Assembly: GCA_964247055.1 (NCBI GenBank)
Contig: OZ176052.1
Location: 3,224,001 to 3,288,000, forward strand
Direction of reading: 5' to 3'
DNA from: Paragordius varius
Lineage: Eukaryota > Nematomorpha
DNA length: 64,000 nucleotides
Made by a program: the position numbers and the translations under genes. The notes under the pieces are model-generated. The model did no database searches, had not been told where the DNA came from, and saw nothing but the letters and a program-made list of their open reading frames with translations. Below are positions 1 to 14,046 of this stretch, in pieces. The first letter of the stretch is position 1, and each line of letters starts with the position of its first letter.

Positions 1-78
1 TCTCTCAGTTAAACAGGTAATAACTTATAATTCCACCTAGCATATAATATATATATATATATATATATTACGACATAT

Positions 79-3000
79 CTAAACATGATTTATTAATTTG
101 GATTCCAAGAAATTTATATAATCCTTGATTGCAATATCATAATCTAAATTTGTTGAAATGGCAAACTCACAACAATCATTTTGTTGCTTTATAGAAACAT
201 GTATGGCAGCACGCTGTAAGGGGCTTATGTTAGAATAATTGAGCTAATAAAAAAATATAAGCAAAAATTATTAGATTGTACGATGATGTTTATACAAGAT
301 AATTAAATATTGTCTGTAAATATTTTACAGTCCATCATGAATGTTTTTAAATAATAATGGGTAAAAAATAAATTTGGCTAAAATATCATGACATTTTAAT
401 ATTTAAAGCAGTAGTGGACCACATAAAATTTGCAAGCCAGGTCTAAGATCGTTTATTGTTAAAAAATCGCTAAACAATAACTATTATTACGAATATATTT
501 TCAAACCAAAAATGATTTTTGATTAATTATTTGCAACCAGCGTAAAATTATTAAGGGTGAGTTTATGGTTAAAACGAGATAATAATAATAATACAATAAT
601 AAGCTATAGGCATTATCATATTGTTAATTTCAGATTCAATAATTTATGTTAGCAATATACATATACTTTTAAACTAGACTCACTCAAAAATTTATGACAA
701 AAAATATAATTTTATAAAATCAAATAAATTAGAAATCCACATTTGGAATATATAAGGCGATTTTTGCACAAAATATAAGATTTTGATTCGATGAATAAAT
801 TTAACCATGACCTATTTTACATATTTACGTTTAATTCAATAAATATGGATATACGTCAAAATATTAAGTAAAATACCCAATCTATAAGTATGGAATATAG
901 GGCATTAGGGTTTTCGGACAGATATCTTTGTTTCATAATTTGAATTATTATATAAACAGGGATTTGACAAGAATATTCTAATTCATATATTAATAAAATT
1001 TTATTAAATGGGTTGTTTTTAATATAAAAATGTAATTATACCCAAAAATTGAAACGTTTTTGTCTTTAATGTTTCGACCACATTTTGGACAAGATTTGAG
1101 ATATTTGGGTCAGCATTCAACGATTCAATAAATATTGTAAACCAAAATGGAGATACTGTTTGTAAACCTAAATAAATAAAAAATCAAAAAAATTTTATTT
1201 CAAAAATTAGTTAAGTATAATATACCAAGCAAGTTTCTTTTATCAAGAAGATATATATCGATATCTTTGCATATAATTTGGAAAATAAGTTTATAATATT
1301 CAAACGACGTGTTATCCACAATTTCAGTGGTAATATTTTCACTATTAGTGGTTTGAATTGGTTGTAACAAAATGGATTGTAAAAATTGACAATATTTTTT
1401 CAATGTTGTTCGGTTTAAAACATTTTGAGAGTATGTATAAGTGTGATAGAAAAGGCGAGATAAATAGTGTATGTAACACATTGGGGCATTGCTAAATCTA
1501 ATATCATTATTTTTTATATAATACATGAAATCTAAAAATATATTCTTACAATATTTAACATGCTTTTTGTAAAAAATCAATGTCGGCCATTAAAAACAAA
1601 TCATTTTTTCAACATTATAACAGTATTTTTACTTTTATTGATGACTAAAGTAATTATAGCAAAATATTTTAAAACATACTCCGATATTTCGGATTGCATA
1701 TACTTTGCGGAGGATAATTGCATTTCAAAATCCTAAAATATAATTTTTAAATACTTTCGAAGAAACTTTTTCTACATCTCCAGAGATGGTATTTGGAAGT
1801 ACCAAGTCAACTTCAGCCAAAACAAAAAATGCCTAAATAAAATTATCAAAACACATAAAATGTATACCATAAAAACAAAATATAACATACGAAATTTAAC
1901 AAAATACTACCATCGATAAGCATAAATCGCTATGTTTCCCTTGACTTTTAGTTATGCTAACACATAGGTGCCTTGCAAAATTGATTAACCAACCATATTT
2001 AGGCCATATGATATTTCCAACAAAATTTTGAGCATTTGAATGAGCATTTTTGGTCGCAGGATTTGTTAATAAGGATTCATAAAACGAAAAATATGATTTG
2101 AGAAAATCCTTTAAAACCATTGATCTGAGCATATTTTTGATTGAAACAAAGTTTGATTTAGATTTATTAGGAGTTTGCAAGGATATATTAACGTCATCAA
2201 GTAAATCGATCATGTATTCATATAAGGATAGAAAAAGTAGGGCATGTAACTCACAGCTTTGACTAGATAGATATTCCAAAGTATCAAACCTGTTTTTATT
2301 TCAAAATATAAATTAATTTGTGAAAATTATCTATTTTTGGGGTAGTTTTTTACCTCAGGGATATTTACAATTTAATAAATGGCGAGACGTATTATTATTC
2401 TATAAATATTTGTAAATAATGTAAAAATACTAAAATATCATCAAATTAAACTTTGCGGTTAAATAATTTTTTATCCAATTCTTGCGAAATTGATAAAAAT
2501 GGCACATCATATGAATTGTTATAACATAAACTTTTTCTCATATAAACTTTTTCAAAAGTTAAGAAATTACACCAAAAAAATAGCAAAATATTACTTATAC
2601 TCTTCAAAGTTTTGCCCAATATTAGGTTGTGAGTCTTGGGGATTCTGACTCCTGGTTAAAAACTTTGAATACGTTTGTAAAATCCAACGCCGCGTACAAT
2701 GTGTCGCTTCTAAACACATTTCTAAACTACTGAATGTGTCCATGGAAATAATTGCATTTTTTAGCATGTTCTCTTTTAACATATTATTGGGTAAATTTTT
2801 ATGGCGTGGAAAAACCATAAAATATACATTCATAAAGTAGACTAGATAAGGGGAATCAATAGGTCTATGTACATTATGCATTTTAACCGTTGAATTCTGT
2901 AATATATGGAAGTTTTGGCTAAAATATTTGATAATGACTTTTTGTAAATAATGCAATTGTTTTGATTCCGGAATATTTTGCAACTGTTGTTGGCATGGGG

Positions 3001-6000
3001 TTAATATTATTTGTAAAATGATAAGAGAAAAACCAAAAACGGATTTTAAATTTGACTTTTCAATGGCCATTTTTGTTTGCTCCTCAAGTTTATAATGCAT
3101 GTAGATTAGGATAAGAGTGCATAACGATAAGTGAAATGCTATATCGAGTGGTTTATCCTGGTACTAAATAAAAAAATAATGAGATATACAATACCGCAAT
3201 TCAAAACGCAAAACTAAACCAATGTTCAGAAGGTAAAAAATGAATTAAATGAAAAAATAAAATTTGCAAATTTTGTATTTATCATATATATTGTTTAAAT
3301 TAGATTAATTAATAAAATTCGTTTTTTTCTAAACACTCATATATTATTACTTTTCCTACTATTAACTGGTTATAACCGTGATATTCAGAACGGTATTATC
3401 CTAAGGTTATAATCAAATCTTAAAAAATGGTTACAATTAAGATCTCATTTTTTTATAATATGCATTAAAAATTAATTATGCAATATAATTAATTAATAAC
3501 CAAAATTAAACATTAAAATATCTTGGAAAAATTTACTTCATGTAATGTTGGAAACATTTTAATCAGGATCCTTGCCACGAGCCTATTAACATATGGGTCT
3601 TTACAAAACATTCCAATATCAATACATTTTGGAACAAGGACTAAAGCATACATGCTTATAGTGAATACGGTATCAAAAACATGCAAAATATCAGTCTCGA
3701 TGATTGATTTATTATCACAATAATTATTACTATTATTGCAATATTTTTGGATAAATTCATGGATGAATCTTGGTTTTTCTTCTAAACAATCCGTAGTTGT
3801 ACTTTGGAAATTTAAATGATGTAGCAACATAAAGATTGGATAGATCTGTTGACATTTAACTAGATAGTGGTTATAAAAAAGGACAATTACATATTACAGT
3901 AAAAATTGAAATTATACGCACAAAAGACGTAAAAAATAAAGACAAATATTTTTTTACTAAAAGACAACCATTTTAAAACTGGATTAATTTAAATTTAAAT
4001 CATTGTTATATATTTCCAAAGTATAAAATATAGAAGTGTATTGGTAACATAATCAATTATATATTTTAGGCTTGTATTTAAGTATATTACTAGGATTAAT
4101 TAAGGTTTGAAAAACTATGGTTGTCTTTTAGAAAAAAATATTTGTCAATATATTTTTACGTTTTGTCCGTATAATTTCAATTTTTATTGTAATAAACGGG
4201 GGAAAAAAGGTTTTATTTAAAAATTTTACATTTTTTTGTAATAAAAATAAAAAGAATCAAAACTTTGAATTTCAGTGTCAATATTTTCGTTTTTTGAAGT
4301 CTTTTCCTCATCATCCGAACCACAAAGAAATTGGGAAAATGAATATATTTCATCAGTCATAAAATGAAATAGATTTAGATATTTGCTACGGAATTCTTTA
4401 TAATCCATTTCGGTATACTTGCTCTATTTCAATATGGTATATTATAGTTAAATACGTAATATAACAGCCAAAATTAGAGTATATATATATAAAAATTCGT
4501 CTATTGTAAAATACTTTTTACCCATACCAATTTTTAGATTGTGGAATTTAAATTTCACTATTAGATTGGAAATTATTAATGTGATTAAAATTAAACATCA
4601 TTCATGACTTACACCATTATAAAATATGTCTAATATTCCAAAAATCGAGTATAGTATGAATCTACCTTAATACATTAAATAAAAACTTTTTAAATATTTC
4701 CTAACCGCATTACTTGTAAATTTTTTGAATAATACTGATATAACCAAAACTATTTACATAACCTTTAAATATATGGAATATATCAAATATTTGTTAAAAA
4801 CTTTATTGTAATAAAAAAACAATTGTGTTGTCTTACTAATAATATTTCACATTTAAAAAACTCAATTATATCCAATCATACAAATATTACTATTAAAATT
4901 AAAAAAACATATATATACCATTTACACTTAAAATTCACCCTTAAAAAATTCCCCTGGTATTTTCATATTCATTCGAAAAATAAATTAGTGTTTCGGACTA
5001 ACATAACTTTTCATAAATATTTCTTTATTATTTATTTCATTATTATGGTAATTAAAATAAAATTTAAATGAAAAATATAAAAAAATATAGATAATCATTA
5101 ACATTCGAAAGTACATAATTTTTAGGGGAAATTGAATATTGTTCAAGGGTGAATTTGAGATGTATATGAGATGAAATATTGCCTTAATAATCATAAATAC
5201 CCGTTTATATCCATTAAAGGTAGAATTATAATAACAGGGCAGTGATAATGTAAAGATTGTTTGTGGCAGTGTGGCAACAGCAAATGTGTAACGAGATGCA
5301 AAATGATTCCCAAAAATCCGTTTTCCCATGGGGACAAAACAAAGGTTTGCTAAATTTTTTAAGGGCCAGACCTGACTCCCATACAGGGGTATAATACAGC
5401 CCATCATAACTTTGGATAAATGTCGGTATAATAATTTATCTGCCACAGGCAGAGATAATGGATCATGCGATGGTTGTGTTATTTGCGTTAAATCAAGATT
5501 TTGATTTTCAATTACTACATCAATGTTAGCATGCATTTTTTCGCTTCTCAAAGAAGAATATGGACGTGATGCGTTGAATATGTGTGCATCTTTATATATG
5601 TTACGGATAAAATTGAGTGCCAATATTTGTTGTGATAAAGCATCTAATAAGGACAAAGAAAAAGAGATGCAATTAATAAACGATAGATTTGATTTGAAAA
5701 ATTTGTTTAGGATTAAATTTCATTAAGTATTAAAATGGGTTATTTGGCATATGAAATATCTATAGAAGAAGGGGTTTCCACTCACTCACACACACCGAAA
5801 ATATTATGTGTGGTTGAGGTCTGTCAAATACTTGATAAAAATTGGTGTGAGTTTTATTTAAAATTTACAATAATTCAAAAAATTGGAGCTTATAGATTAA
5901 AGATAAATAAGATTCATATTTATAAATGCGGCCCTCGGAGTCATTTGTTTTTTACACTATTGAGTCTTAAACTCATTTCATAATATTATACAAATGTATA

Positions 6001-9000
6001 TTAAAAGTTCTCTACTTAAAACAACACAAAAATATTTTGTATTGACCTGGTAATCCAGTATTCAAGAAGACCTAAATTTCCTCAATATTAAAATCGAACG
6101 CAGAAGACAGAAAGAAATGGAAAACTATAACACGCTTACCTCCTTTGAAAGGAGAAAATAGCGTATAAAGGTGAATAAACAAAATATGGGTATTACATTT
6201 TTTCCCTGTGTTTGAGGCCCATTCAATAAGCACGTCCAAACATATATCCAACACATTAATCCCATCAACATTCTCATGATTTAGTTCATTATTAATCATA
6301 TCTTGGGGTAGAAAACCATTACCATTACCACTAAAAGCAACAGTATAATCGCCATTTTCCACCCGTGCCCCGAGAGTTTTATAAGGGACAACAAACGGAA
6401 CATTGACATAATGCGGAACGTGACATAACAGAGTTATCAGGTAAAATGGGAGACCAGCCCCTCGTCGAGTTACACATATATTGGGTTTTATATTGCTTGT
6501 TGTAATATATGATTCATCATCATTTTTAATTTGACTTTGCGTCATCACTAATAGGGTTGAATGGAATACGTTTGCTAATTTTTCTTTTTCATTCCCGCAC
6601 ACTGTTTGAGCATTGAAAGTGCCGATTGACTTCAAAAAATGGTATAACCAATATTGACCAATATGAATTTTAGCTTGTTCTATCGTGGCTTGACTATATA
6701 TATATATTGATGGGCAATGATTACAGGAAAAATTTTTTGCAATACATTTTTTTAACAACACTGCTTAAACATTTATAAACACTTAATTTAGGAAAACGAT
6801 TGTTTTAGTAAAAATATTGCTTTTCAACTTTGAAATTACTTTAAATTTAATTTAGAATGAAAAAAATGCTTATGATTAAAAAAACGACCTTTGCTGAAAA
6901 AGATATAAATGTTAATTATTTCCAACTTTGATGATTCAAAATAGATGAATGGTAATTCCATAAATGTTGAGTCTATTTTCTTCTTTCCTTCCTTTATTTT
7001 ACATTTAATGGGTGAAAAGAGTATTTTGCAAAACATATCGAAACCAGAATAAGCCAACTCCAAAGTTCCCATATGCAGTGATTGCGTTAGTATCATGTAG
7101 TAAAAATCATGGATTCTCAAAATCTTTATAAGAGATGAATAAAGATTAAATTTAAAAATTTGGCAATAAAATATTTGTAAAAAGGCTATTTTATTTTAAA
7201 CGCCATTTTGTGGACTAATTTTTGTCAGTTTCTGGTATTGAGAAAATATTTTTAAACAGTACTATAATGCGAAAAAAAACCGAAAAAAAACTTATTTTTA
7301 TAATAATAGTTGTGAGATTTGTTGATAAGATTTTTATTTATATAAGGTTATTATGCGCTTTTTACAAAAAAAGTTTAGCCATAACAAAGGTCTAAAAGAT
7401 CCATACTTTACATTCATAAATATATACCATTTTTTGTATTGGTTCAAAATGTTGGTTATTGTTAGATTGATCCCATATATTAGTGATCAGGTTCAAATAA
7501 TGAATTCCTGCTTTCATAATCAAGGGAAATAGTAGGGATATTTCACGCAAAGCTCTCCAACAATACATAGCAAAAGCTTGGGGACTAGTCATTTTTTCAT
7601 TCTGATTTTCGATTGTTGTATTTTCGTCACCATTTTCCAAAAATTTGGACACAAATTCTATTCGATAGAAAAGTTTTTTATTATAGACGGGAAAAGAATA
7701 ATTTAAATGTGATTTTATTAAATAGAAATTTTTTGAGTGGGTAAACTATATAAATGCGAAATGCGAAAACATCCAAAATGCTTGTTATAAATGCAAAGTA
7801 AATAAATTACTAATGAATACTGGTTAAAGATAAAAACTAAAAGTTTACTAGTATGTTTAATAGAAATGTTAAAATCAATACAATTAGGTATTTTCAGGTT
7901 TTTCATATATAAAGCTGGTTTATTATAATGCAAAAATATAAAATTTCAATTTTTGGAGTTTAAATTGCATGAAGCGTCAGCATATTAAAATATAAACTTA
8001 TAAAAACCCAAATATTTTTCATTGTTGGCAATATATCCTTCGGGTGCCGGATCTTTGACAAATTGAAATACAAATTTGGAGAAATTAATAAGTTCATCTA
8101 TAAATTTTAGCGGGAAAATATCATTTTCCTAAATAAACATTAAAAATATATGGCATAATTTACACTAAAAAATAAAATTGCTCATAAAGCGTAAAAAACT
8201 TATTTTTTTAATATATTATATCGTTTTGGTTTGCTAAAGGGGAGTAGGGATGTAAATAATTATGTCAATAACATAAAATTATGATTATATATTTTATTTA
8301 GGAAAAAAAGAAGGTTTAAAAACTATGTGCTTTTTTTAAAAATATATGTAATTAACTTTATTTTTTATGTGTAAATTTCAATTTTAGCTATAAAAAATAT
8401 TATAATTAACTAATATATTTTTAAAAAAACAAAAATGTATTTGCGGCAAACAAAATAACCATTTGAATGGAAATAGTGCATATAAAGAAAATTTATATAA
8501 AATTTAAAAATATATACATACTTTGAATAAATCCCTAACATTGGATGAAACTAGCAAATCATCCAAAAGATAACGGATATTCTGAAGCATTCCATAAAGA
8601 CACGGTTGTAATGTTTGTAAGGTACATAAATTATTTATGCGGTAAAAGGTTTCACCCATCAATGTGTTAATTAAGCATACTTTTAGATTTGTTGTGTTTA
8701 ACATTGGATACTTATCTTGCTATTTTAAACGAATACATAAATAAATAAATGGGGCAATTTACATGATAGTAAAATCAAAATTATATCATATATTACCCAA
8801 AATAGACCTAAATATTAATAATAGGAATGTTAAATATACTTTAAACACTCTTTTTGTTATATAATATATATATATATATATAAACTACACTTTGCTTACT
8901 GTAATTTTTGTAAATCCAGATGATTGCTGTTTCGTCATTAGATACTCTTTAAGAGAAAATAAAGGGATGTTTGCGCTGGTTTCAATAAAATTATCGGAAT

Positions 9001-10991
9001 TTTTTAAAGTTTTAGATTCTAAACAACAATTTTCAGATATTTTGAGGTAATATTTGAGCAGATATACGGAAGTTAACACTTCTTTGGGCCAAGGGCTATC
9101 ACATAAATTGAACCATTCTTCCCATTTGATAGGCCGTAATCTATCCTCATATGATTGAAACTATAGAATATGGAATAAATGAAAATTATAAAAAAACTAA
9201 ACCGAATAAATTAAAAATCACATTTTAATTTTAACTGAGAATCATAAACAATAAACATTTTCAAATCCGTAAATTACCATATTACGCAATGTATTATCTA
9301 AAATATAAGGTAAAATGAAAAGAATAGTTATTTTTAGCTTTATTGCATAAACGTACACATTTTAGCAAATAATTCTTTGAAATAATTCAAATACTACGTA
9401 AAAAACTGTAAAACTTATTTAGTTAACTAATTATACATTTATTTATTCATAATAAACTAAAAGAGTTTTTTTTCTCTTATTTAACAAAGTTGCAAACCTT
9501 GCAAACATAAAAAATATTTAAATCATATAATATCGATTCGAAATCTGTCACCGTAATTAATGCATGCAAAGCTATTGATTTGTGTTCTTCATACGTACTG
9601 TGTAATAAAACACGCTTCATTATACGACACGTAAGTTCTTGAATCCCCGGCATAAAATCTCCATTTTGCCCCATTATGTATTGAGGTGAATATAATATAT
9701 CCGTTTTAGATGTCGCAATATAATTATCATTATAACCATTTTGAATATTTGTCTTATCCTGGTTCTTTTTAACAGTAACATTACTATGTAGTGTACGTGA
9801 TTTAATAATACTGTTTACAAGGGATAAATGTAGGCAACATAACCCATAATTATTGCGAACATGTTCATTTTCGTCGGGAAATACGTTCAATAAGGTTTCA
9901 ACCTAATAATAAAAAAAGAGTTGGTTAAATTTGGAAATGATTTCCGAGAATATTTGCGATTTAACCATATAATTAAAATTCAAATCAAATAAATTTCATA
10001 GTAAAGAGTATCCCCTACTATGTAAAGAGGTGACCAGTTGTTTAATTATTTAATGTACATAAGATATATTTCTTTACAATATATTTGACATCAAAAACTG
10101 TATATACATAATTTTGTAATATATTTTATTTAGAGATCTATTTAACCCTTAAACATATTCAAATTCACCCTAAAATAAATTAAGTGTTTTTAAGATTAAA
10201 AATCACTTATATTATTTAGATCTTAAAAATAAGATTTTGTTAAAAATTAAAATAATACTACTATGCCATTAAGACATATTTCATATTAATAATGATTTAT
10301 TAGCCGGTAAACAATTTATTTTTAGGGTGAATTTGAATTGTTCAAGGATGAATTTATATTGTAAATGGTATACGAGAAAACAAGGGTAAAAACTTAACAT
10401 TATTTAAGAAATTAGGGAAATAGTAGTTAAATTAAACAAAAAGATAAAACCCACAAACCTTAACTCCATATTGGTTTGTCATATCATTCTCATTGCAATT
10501 TTTACTTTTTTTGTCACAAGAAAAATAAGAGGACATACTTAATAAACAAAATCGATAAAGGTATAAAACATGATTCCGGAAATGTATGAGGTACGTTGGA
10601 AAACAATGTAATAAATCATAGTTTTGTAAAAGTTCACAGTTATTAATTGAGTTAAAATGGGTTAATTTGTTTTCATAATAATGAGCTAATTGTTTCAGAT
10701 ATATCCGAACATAACGATACCATAATTCGATCCCCCGATCAACGTAACGTTCCAAGTAATGTATAATCTAAACAAAAGTAAATTAATATGATAAAATATA
10801 AAAAACTACTCAGTTTAAAAAAAGCCAGTTAATAATTTATTAATGTAGAATACATTTAAAGCTAGATGTAATTTTGATAAATTTATAAAACTAGGTTATA
10901 TATAAAGCATCATTGGTAAAATGTATTTATTATTAAAACCAAAAAATTACAAAATTATTGGAAATATTCTTGACGTAACTTTATTCCAAGC

Positions 10992-11023
<32 letters not shown>

Positions 11024-14000
11024 ACCTCTTTCCGGTAGGCGGGAGAATTGAGAATAAGAGTGTTGCATGAAAAGTTTAGGTATAATTGTTTAATTAATTG
11101 GGAAATAAAAGTAAATCGTTCCATATCCTCGGAAGATAAGGACTTAGGTAATTGAAAATGCGTTTGCAATAAATAAGCCCATAAATTGATTATTATGGTT
11201 ATCTGATAAAACAGATAAAAATATTAAATGGTATTTGCCATCAACCTCCATAAATAATAACTTAATATAAATTAAAGTAATTAATTAAAATGTGACTTAG
11301 CAAAATAATTTTCAAACATTTTATTTTTTAAAAAAAAGTTAAACCTGAGATCGATTGTTATCAAGAGTAAGGTTATTCAAAAAGGTTGGTGGCATATTTG
11401 TAAAATAATCTGCCCGGAGACAAGCAAGGGGAAAACATTCTTTCCAATCAATAGCTAATGGTGAATCTTTCCTATTTGCATTGCAAGAGTTTCCATGTAT
11501 AAATGGCAATAAGATTTTCTAACCATTCGAAAGTAAATAAATTTGAAACAACTATAATATATATTTTTTGAAACAAATCAAGCATAAATATAAAACATTT
11601 CAGAAACAATGGTTATTTAAAATGGAGTTTTTTTAAATTTAGCACTAAAAAAGTTATAATTATCTTATGAGCTATTTAAATTTTATCGTGAAATTAAATC
11701 AAAACCAAACTGTTTTACGGAAAATGAAAAAAAAACTGGTTTCTGTATAAAACCGTCTGTAATTATTCCCTTATTTTTACAAATCCTATCAAAATGGTCT
11801 TTAACCTAATGTGACCAGATATTTTGAACTCTAACGCAGTACAAAAACATATTTTGCCTGTATTTACACCATCGGTGTGGTATTCACAGTTTCCACAAAA
11901 AAATATCCAGATAAAATATATATATTCTGATAGGAAAATATCAGGATGATCATGGTGGTTTTGGGTTAAATTTTTAGATGTAGGGAAAGTCCCAATTTTT
12001 TGGCCCTTTCAAAATGGACTGTTTAATTAAAATAAACGCGAAATTCCGACATTGTGCAATAATTTTAAATATGTGCTAAATTTTGACCACTAAATATATA
12101 TTTTTTTAAAATGCATACATTCAAAAATTTAATTTTTAGCATGATTTTGTGGAAGCTTTGGGCATGATGGAAACGATATAAACGGTTAAGATGTTATAAC
12201 TACATATAAATCGATAATACTAATTTCTCAATCAGAATTTGGTTAAAATATTCAATTTATGTAAATTGTGTTTTTTTACAAAAATTCACCAAAATTTGCA
12301 AGCAAACAAACCTTTAAATTATAATTGTGATTGTTCAACATCAATTTAGAAAAAGAATTTTATTATATCTTAAGCGTTAAACCGTTTCCATCATGCTTCA
12401 AAATCGTTAGAAGTAAGCCTTAACAAATATCTCAAATTTGTTTATGCAAAAAATAAGAACACTAATGAAAATCAATTAGGAAAAAAAATTTAGAAAACGT
12501 AAAAACACTTTTTTTACCAAAAAAAGGTTTTTTCGAAATCATATGCCATTTATAGTAAATTTTAAATAATAGTTACGGGAATAACAATTCACCATATAAT
12601 TTTCCGTATAATTATAGCAAAAATGAACTTTCTAAACTTGATCCAACATTATATAAAATATCTAAAATTAATTTTGTTAATTTTAAATTTTGAGGCATCT
12701 CTTTTTGCGGAAGCCCTGAGTGAAAGAGCCATTAGCCTGAATCTTACGGTGAAGTCCGAGATTTATAGTTCGCCATTAGGTGAAAGGCTGCAATCATAAT
12801 CGGTTGACCAATCCAAAATCCAAGTTTATGTATAGTTCGAGCAGAAAATAAATATTAACCAATTAAAAATAAGCCAATCTTAGTTTTTTACCGCAAAATG
12901 AACCAAAAATTATGGGGTGATTCAGAGGGTACTATATCAAATTCTAAAATAATTTTTTTAAATAACCAAAAGGTAATCAATATATAATCATAAATAATTA
13001 TTTTTTTTAAATTCAAAAAGCAGTACAAAATTTGGCGCAGTACAGTCGCAGTTTTTTTCTGAAAATCCAGTACTGTACTGCGAAAAACAGCCTATCTGGT
13101 CACATTACTTTAACCTTCTAACCTAAACTATTACCTGGTCATTTTTGATGTCTTTGGTATAACGCAAATCAGTGATGACATTTAAACAACACATTTGATA
13201 CGTCGTAAATATTATACTATTATTTACGAATGAATCTGTTAATTTTTTAGTTGTGGGCATTTTATCAGTTAAAATGTTAACATTTGATCGATAAATAGGT
13301 GTAAGCTCCAAAATTTTGTCATTTTCTGTTGATTTTTCTGTTATGGAACATGGTAATTTATAGTCATACACATAAAGAACCGACAAAAATATGGCAGGAA
13401 AGTTTTTGAGGTAACTTCGGACAAAATTTTCGATGTCCGCACAGCATTTGCCTATATATAGGAAAAAAATTTTAAATTTTAATTTTAATTATATGTAAAT
13501 AAAATAATTATAGAGACAAAACGTTAAAACAATTTTATTATAAAAAATAAAGTCCTTGATTTTTCCTATTTAAAAATTATTTAATTTCAATTTAAAATAT
13601 ATATTTGATGTTACCAATCAAATCTCCCTTTCATCTTCAATAATTAATAAATCATATAAAGATAATCAGTTTAAAAAAGTACAACGATCTTAAAAAAATG
13701 TTTGCCTTAAATGGATTGGCTTTACTCTTAGTTAAATAGAGTAGTAAAAACAAATTAAATTTTAACTAATATTTTAAAAAATGTTACTCTGATAGTCAAC
13801 ATCGGAATCCTCTTCACTTTTTGCTAGATTTAACAGATAAGAAGTTAAAATGCCAGATAATTGATTGCAAATACCAGAGTTTTTATTGATTATTACGCTA
13901 AATTTTCTATAATCGTCCAATAATGTACAAAGCGTTTCTTTAATTTTGGCAATATATGGAATTATTTTCGATGGTACGTCTGGAGGATTATTACAATCGA

Positions 14001-14046
14001 TTAATTTCAAATTTTCACAAAATTTACTATAGGAAAACGTCTCCAT
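79..14046 (-). CDS. THADA: THADA / Trm732-like tRNA 2'-O-methyltransferase partner, complete
   Basis: Large armadillo/HEAT-type scaffold. THADA and yeast Trm732 partner the FTSJ1/Trm7 enzyme that methylates the tRNA anticodon loop at position 32. The family is recognised in the DUF2428 core: TRRGAGLPFYLITLL in the exon at 6760-6140, then QQILALNFIRN and SQVWPLKNLANLCF...RIFG in 5643-5201, then SKYTEMDYKEF and CKDPYVNRLVARILIKMF. My exons: 14046-13788, 13451-13135, 11518-11345, 11202-11026, 10767-10459, 9902-9498, 9160-8900, 8719-8522, 8128-8008, 7657-7407 (or 7428), 7123-6889, 6760-6140, 5643-5201, 4423-4264, 3859-3537, 3163-2595, 2289-1911, 1832-1755, 1732-1633, 1531-1226, 1167 to about 1040, about 243-79. 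Junction phases agree except for the last junction, which I could not settle. Total is near 1,970 codons, close to human THADA. The first ATG is at 14046, and the stop (TAG) ends at 79. Upstream non-coding exons cannot be excluded. Confidence 0.86.
3897..4189. mobile_element. Mariner-like MITE, family A, copy 1
   Basis: Terminal inverted repeats of about 75-80 bp start CAGTAAAAATTGAAATTATA on the left. On the right they end with the complement of that sequence, including CGTTTTGTCCGTATAATTTC. TA flanks both sides, as expected for Tc1/mariner insertions. The same repeat ends occur at 30024-30303 and 60884-61131. This copy occupies most of the intron between THADA exons 4423-4264 and 3859-3537. 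There is no coding frame. Confidence 0.9.
4917..5172. mobile_element. MITE family B, copy in a THADA intron
   Basis: The left end reads ACCATTTACACTTAAAATTC and then ACCCTT. The right end reads GTTCAAGGGTGAATTTGAGA, its inverted partner. It begins about 29 bp inside the intron after the THADA exon ending at 5201. There is no coding frame of its own. Confidence 0.65.
8163..8395. mobile_element. Decayed mariner-like MITE (family A) in a THADA intron
   Basis: The right half (GGTTTAAAAACTATGTGCTT, then a run ending AAATTTCAATTTTAGCTATA) follows the order of the right repeat of copy 1 but with many differences. The left half is weaker. Its limits are approximate. Confidence 0.4.
10137..10372. mobile_element. 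MITE family B, second THADA copy
   Basis: Inverted ends CATATTCAAATTCACCCTAA and TTAGGGTGAATTTGAATTGT are followed by CAAGGATGAATTTATATTG and a terminal TAAATGGTATA, shared with the copy at 24745-24972. It occupies the middle of the THADA intron between exons 10767-10459 and 9902-9498. Confidence 0.72.
11807..13107. mobile_element. hAT-type element with exact 8-bp duplication, 1.3 kb
   Basis: Terminal repeats TAATGTGACCAGAT and ATCTGGTCACATTA are flanked by the direct repeat CTTTAACC at 11799-11806 and 13108-13115. Subterminal GCAGTAC/GTACTGC words occur at both ends (CGCAGTACA near 11835 and several near 13020-13080), typical of hAT transposase-binding repeats. It fills most of THADA intron 2 (13134-11519). 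The interior contains a foldback fragment (about 11880-12440) of the family at 50653-51770 and no convincing transposase frame. Confidence 0.92.
11880..12440. mobile_element. Foldback fragment nested in the hAT-type element
   Basis: Words shared with the 50653-51770 foldback occur in matching order: AACGCGAAATTCCG, GTGCTAAATTTTGA, TTTAATTTTTAGCATGATTT, TTTTTTTACAAAAATTCACC and AAACCGTTTCCATCATG. The copy is shortened and its arms are unequal. It either inserted into, or was carried as the body of, the hAT-type element. Confidence 0.6.
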
